Positions 61,014 to 64,000 of a stretch of 64,000 nt of DNA are shown piece after piece. Each line of letters opens with the position of its first letter. The first letter of the stretch is position 1. The stretch covers positions 1-64,000 of the forward strand of contig NZ_JAIUZY010000012.1 of assembly GCF_020171625.1 (NCBI RefSeq), read 5' to 3'. Below the pieces are notes generated by a model. That model did no database searches. It was not told the origin of the DNA and saw only the letters and a program-made list of their open reading frames with translations. Both the position numbers and the translations under genes were made by a program. This stretch comes from Salipiger bermudensis (GTDB lineage Bacteria > Pseudomonadota > Alphaproteobacteria > Rhodobacterales > Rhodobacteraceae).

Positions 61014-61943
61014 ATGGAATTGAAGTGGCTCGAAGATTTCGTGATGCTGGCCCATACCGCGAGCTTTTCACGTGCGGCAGAGGCGCGAAGCGTGACGCAA
61101 TCGGCCTTCTCCCGCCGCATCAAGCAGCTCGAGTCGTGGCTGAACGTCACTCTGGTCAATCGCTCGATCCTGCCCTCCGAACTCACGCCTCAGGGGCGCG
61201 CCTTTCTGCCGATGGCGCAGGAGATGATCCGCACGGTTTACGGCGCCCGCCAGATGCTGCACCCCGATGCTGCAGAGGCTGACAGTTTCGTCCGGATCGC
61301 AGCCCTGCACACGCTGTCCCTGACCGCCCTGCCCCACTGCCTTGACCATATGCGCCGTCTGATGCCCCAGATCCGAAGCGAAGTCGCCCCCGACCACGGC
61401 GGCATCGAGGCAAACCTGGCCACATTGGCCGAAGGGGAGGCGGATTTCTTCCTGACCTATGCGCATCCCTTCGTGCCGCTGCTGCTCGACCCCGATCTTT
61501 TCAGCTGGCAGGTGATGGGACAGGACCGGGTGCTGCCTGTTGCCGCCCCCGAGCTGGAGTTCGAGGGCGGGACCCTCCAGAACGGCGCGGGCATCCTGGA
61601 TCTGGCGGTGGCGTCGCAGATGCAGGTTCCCTATCTCGATTACGGCACGACCTCGTTTTTCGGAACGGTGTTGCAGCGGGTCTTCTACGACCACCCCGGC
61701 CTCAACCTCAAAACGGTGCATCGCTCTGCCATCTGCTCGGGCCTTCGCGAACTTGCCCTCCACGGACGCGGCGTATGCTGGTTGCCCGAGCAACTCGTGC
61801 GCGACGATCTGGACCGCGGCGCGCTGGTTCTGGCCGGATCATCGGACTGGGCGTTTGACGTCGAGATCCGCCTCTATCGCCTGCGCGCGGAACAACGCGG
61901 TTTGGTGGAGAAGCTCTGGACTGGGATCTTCCAGACGGGATGA
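61014..61943 (+). CDS. LysR family transcriptional regulator
   Basis: A 309-aa LTTR. The start is MELKWLEDFVMLAHTASFSR, with recognition helix VTQSAFSRRIKQLESWL (about 33-49). The effector domain spans about 90-300. It is divergent from the D-amino-acid transaminase/DmpA-type pair and is the best candidate for their activator, perhaps responding to a D-amino acid. The ATG at 61014 gives the standard LTTR N-terminus; upstream in-frame codons are antisense to the transaminase promoter. Confidence 0.9.
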   Translation: MELKWLEDFVMLAHTASFSRAAEARSVTQSAFSRRIKQLESWLNVTLVNRSILPSELTPQGRAFLPMAQEMIRTVYGARQMLHPDAAEADSFVRIAALHTLSLTALPHCLDHMRRLMPQIRSEVAPDHGGIEANLATLAEGEADFFLTYAHPFVPLLLDPDLFSWQVMGQDRVLPVAAPELEFEGGTLQNGAGILDLAVASQMQVPYLDYGTTSFFGTVLQRVFYDHPGLNLKTVHRSAICSGLRELALHGRGVCWLPEQLVRDDLDRGALVLAGSSDWAFDVEIRLYRLRAEQRGLVEKLWTGIFQTG

Positions 61944-61989
61944 CCCGCGCGCGACCTCCTGGTCTGATATCGGTGGCGGGGTATGACTC

Positions 61990-62038
61990 GGATCAGGATG
62001 ACGGCCTTCTGCGCCCTCGTGAACTTCGAGGCCGGCAT
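61990..62038 (-). pseudogene. Remnant of IS3-family OrfA start
   Basis: Reading down from 62038, the codons give MPASKFTRAQKAVIL. This closely resembles the first 15 residues of one IS3-family OrfA type (M-x-ASKF-x-x-AQKA-x-IL), after which similarity ends. Only this scrap remains; no helix-turn-helix or DDE part follows. It lies in the otherwise empty gap 61944-62209. Confidence 0.4.
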
Positions 62039-62175
62039 GCTGTCACGCGCCACTCCCGGTCAAGAGAGCTTCTTGAAAGGCTCCAGTTTCTAGGGGACAG
62101 AGCATTCAGTCTGAGACTGCTTGGTCGAACACATCTAACGATCTGTATATCTTTGCCGCCTCGGCCCCACGCGAA

Positions 62176-62203
62176 TTGACACAGCGTGGGCACAGGCTAG
62201 AAT
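62176..62203 (+). promoter_or_regulatory. Near-consensus sigma-70 promoter giving a leaderless transcript
   Basis: TTGACA (62176-62181, perfect -35) and TAGAAT (62198-62203, one mismatch to TATAAT) with a 16-bp spacer. The expected transcription start, about seven bases after the -10, coincides with the A of ATG 62210, and no ribosome-binding site is present. Confidence 0.6.
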
Positions 62204-62209
62204 CCGGAT

Positions 62210-62989
62210 ATGTCGGACAAATCGAACGCTCCCGAGCTCGCCTTCGACAGGCAGGCAGCGCCGGAAAAGCGCAAAAACGAGTCCATCGCTGACTGGCTCG
62301 GGTGCCAGATCGTCAGCGGCGTGTTCGCCGCCGGTGAGGCTATCCCGAAAGAGATGGATTTTCTCGCCCAGACCGGTATCTCGCGCGGCGCCTACCGCGA
62401 GGCACTGAGGCGCTTGGCGGGCAAGGGCATGCTGGTGACGCGCACCCGCAGCGGAACCCGGGTCACCCCGCACGAGCAATGGTCGCTTCTCGATCCCGAC
62501 GTCGTGCGCTGGAGCTTCAAGAGCGGCACGCCGCCCGACTGGTATATTCGGGCACTTTACGAAATGCGGGCCATGATCGAGCCGCCCGCCGCCGCCTTCG
62601 CCGCCGAGCGCCGCACTGAGGAGGATCTGCAACTCTTCCGCGACGCCCTGCATGCCATGCGCTATTGCGACATCACCGAGGACAGCTGGCACACTGCCGA
62701 CGCCAATTTTCACCGCGCCATCCTGATAAGTTCTCACAATCCGGTTCTTCTGTCGCTCGCCGCGGGGATCACCGCTGCCGTCGCCCACACCACCGCGTTT
62801 CGGTACCGCGACATGTCCAACCCTCACACTCGAAACCCTGTCGAGGAACACGCTGCCGTGTTTGAAAGGATCGAGAACCGCGACCCGGTGGGCGCACGCC
62901 GCCTGATGACCGAACTGGTGGACACGGCATTGCTGGACTCCAAGGGCACCACGGTCTTCGATCTCGGGCTGCCGACGCTGAAAGTCTGA
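62210..62989 (+). CDS. GntR family transcriptional regulator, FadR/FCD type
   Basis: A 259-aa regulator. The winged helix is at about 25-85 (LGCQIVSGVFAAGEAIPKEM, then QTGISRGAYREALRRLAGKG). A long FCD ligand domain follows, with LLDPDVVRWSFKSG typical of sugar-acid regulators (DgoR/GntR-FadR subgroup). Metal-binding His residues lie in DANFHRAILISSHN and NPVEEHAAVF. It lies next to the minus-strand sugar importer and may control it. The promoter places the transcription start at the first base of the ATG, so the mRNA is probably leaderless. Confidence 0.9.
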   Translation: MSDKSNAPELAFDRQAAPEKRKNESIADWLGCQIVSGVFAAGEAIPKEMDFLAQTGISRGAYREALRRLAGKGMLVTRTRSGTRVTPHEQWSLLDPDVVRWSFKSGTPPDWYIRALYEMRAMIEPPAAAFAAERRTEEDLQLFRDALHAMRYCDITEDSWHTADANFHRAILISSHNPVLLSLAAGITAAVAHTTAFRYRDMSNPHTRNPVEEHAAVFERIENRDPVGARRLMTELVDTALLDSKGTTVFDLGLPTLKV

Positions 62990-63087
62990 GCCGCTCTTTT
63001 TCACCAATCGTCCTTGGACCCCCTACATCAGGCGCGCCAAAGGAGTGCGGCGGTGCGCTCGTCACTCTCGGGACCGCCCGCCCACCG

Positions 63088-63117
63088 AAAAAGCCCCCCA
63101 CCGATCACGGCGGGGGC
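63088..63117 (-). terminator. Intrinsic terminator of the sugar importer operon
   Basis: On the minus strand GCCCCCG-CCG pairs with CGG-TGGGGGGC around a short GATC-type loop (63093-63117), followed by TTTTT (63088-63092). It lies about 40 bp after the end of the permease gene. Confidence 0.7.
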
Positions 63118-63157
63118 CAAAACCGGGAACCAGAGTGCCCGGGAGGATACTCCGGCG

Positions 63158-63988
63158 TCATCCCTTCACGCCCGACGAGATCATCACTGCCTCTGTCACC
63201 CGCTTCTGGAAGATCAGGTAGGCGATGACCACCGGGGCGGCGGCCAGAAGCGCCACCGACATGATCCGCGCATAGGCCACGCCGAAGGCGTCGTTCACCT
63301 GCGTGATGCCGACCGGGATGGTCATCATGTCTTCGGTCGTGACCACCAGGAACGGCCAGAGGAAGGCGTTCCAGCTCATGATGAAGGTGATGATGCCAAG
63401 CGCCGTGGTGATGCCCCAGTTGAGCGGCAGGTAGACCTTGAAGAGCAGCGTGTAATCGCCGCCGCCATCCAGTACCACGGCCTCCTTCATCTCCTTCGGG
63501 ACCGCGTCGAAGAACTGCTTGTAGACGATGATGACCACCGGCACGACCAGCTGCGGCAGGATGATCCCGCCCCAGCGGTTGATCAGGTCGAGATCGTTCA
63601 TCAGCACGAACTGCGGCACCACCAGCGCCTGCGCCGGAACCATGAAGCTGGCCAACACGATGCCGTAGAGCAGGCGACGTCCGGGGAACTGCATCTGGCT
63701 GAGCGCATAGGCGCACATCATGCCGGTCAGCAGCACCACCGCGGTGATGATGACCGAGGTGCCGATGGAGTTGATGTACCAGTCGATCAGCGAGGTGTTG
63801 AACAGCGCATCTACATAGGACGAGAGATTGAGTTCGTCCGGGAGGAGCCTCGCCGCCTCGGACACCACCCGGTTTTCCGAGCGGATCGAGGTGACGAAGG
63901 CCCAGTAGAGCGGGAAAATCCAGATCAGCCCCGCGAGCAGCGTGATCGCGGTCAGCGCGAGGTTCTCGAAACGTCTCTGCCGGGTCAT
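63158..63988 (-). CDS. Carbohydrate ABC importer permease, MalG type
   Basis: A 276-aa permease of the CUT1 sugar importer family. The first helix is LTAITLLAGLIWIFPLYWAF (about 12-31). The EAA loop, EMKEAVVLDGGGDYTLLFKVYLP split over residues about 178-200, is the MalG type. IITFIMSWNAFLWPFLVVTT is the conserved segment near residue 207. It is the second membrane subunit. Its MalF-type partner and binding protein should lie beyond the right edge, on the same strand. The ligand is a sugar or glycerol-type compound. A terminator follows at 63088. Confidence 0.88.
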   Translation of the reverse strand: MTRQRRFENLALTAITLLAGLIWIFPLYWAFVTSIRSENRVVSEAARLLPDELNLSSYVDALFNTSLIDWYINSIGTSVIITAVVLLTGMMCAYALSQMQFPGRRLLYGIVLASFMVPAQALVVPQFVLMNDLDLINRWGGIILPQLVVPVVIIVYKQFFDAVPKEMKEAVVLDGGGDYTLLFKVYLPLNWGITTALGIITFIMSWNAFLWPFLVVTTEDMMTIPVGITQVNDAFGVAYARIMSVALLAAAPVVIAYLIFQKRVTEAVMISSGVKG

Positions 63989-64000
63989 TTGTCTTTCCCC

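Overview
The window is G+C-rich, gene-dense DNA with strongly G/C-biased third codon positions, long overlapping operons and many ABC importers. Protein families and style point to a marine-type Rhodobacteraceae/Roseobacter-group alphaproteobacterium. That is an inference from gene content; no rRNA, tRNA or core marker gene is present. The window looks like an accessory catabolic region (megaplasmid or chromosomal island). Nearly every gene is an importer subunit, a catabolic oxidoreductase or hydrolase, or a local one-component regulator.

Layout. (1) 1-14.2 kb: amine/amino-acid catabolism. It holds a truncated FAD amine oxidase, two HAD type II proteins, a cupin, an ArgE-like deacylase, a GNAT protein, a class III aminotransferase, a 2-hydroxyacid dehydrogenase, a complete family 5 (oligopeptide-type) ABC importer, an Lrp regulator and a DAO-family oxidase. 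(2) 14.2-22.2 kb: a LysR regulon with a divergent DAO subunit, hydantoinase A/B, a small [2Fe-2S] subunit and an FAD/BFD subunit. Two near-identical T-N11-A operators flank the lysR gene. (3) 22.2-26.3 kb: an aldehyde dehydrogenase, tartrate/malate-type dehydrogenase and succinate-semialdehyde dehydrogenase operon. (4) 26.4-39.2 kb: a GntR regulator divergent from a 12 kb operon (Zn alcohol dehydrogenase, quinone oxidoreductase, ThDP enzyme, Liv-type importer with a permease-ATPase fusion, SDR, divergent AroE, GMC oxidase); its substrate is unknown. (5) 39.4-47.4 kb: a minus-strand operon of a Liv-type importer, a CYP199A-like P450, its [2Fe-2S] ferredoxin, ferredoxin reductase and MarR. It reads as a self-contained uptake and oxidation unit for para-substituted aromatic acids, with paired MarR-type palindromes upstream. 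(6) 47.4-50.8 kb: a scar region with a perfect 22-bp palindrome, a frameshifted TPR pseudogene, a broken IS30 element and an intact Xre/RES toxin-antitoxin pair. (7) 50.8-61.9 kb: a D-amino-acid/peptide module with a Dpp-type importer, D-aminopeptidase, M19 dipeptidase, DmpA-type peptidase, D-amino-acid transaminase (frameshifted) and LysR. (8) 62-64 kb: an IS3 remnant, a FadR-type regulator that looks leaderless, and the end of a sugar ABC importer.

How the parts work together. Each module pairs one importer with the enzymes that would act on its cargo and a regulator beside them. In three importer operons a long G+C-rich hairpin sits exactly between the binding-protein gene and the first permease gene, a common way to make more binding protein than membrane subunits. 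Start/stop overlaps (ATGA, GTGA, TTGA) are frequent, so translational coupling is likely throughout.
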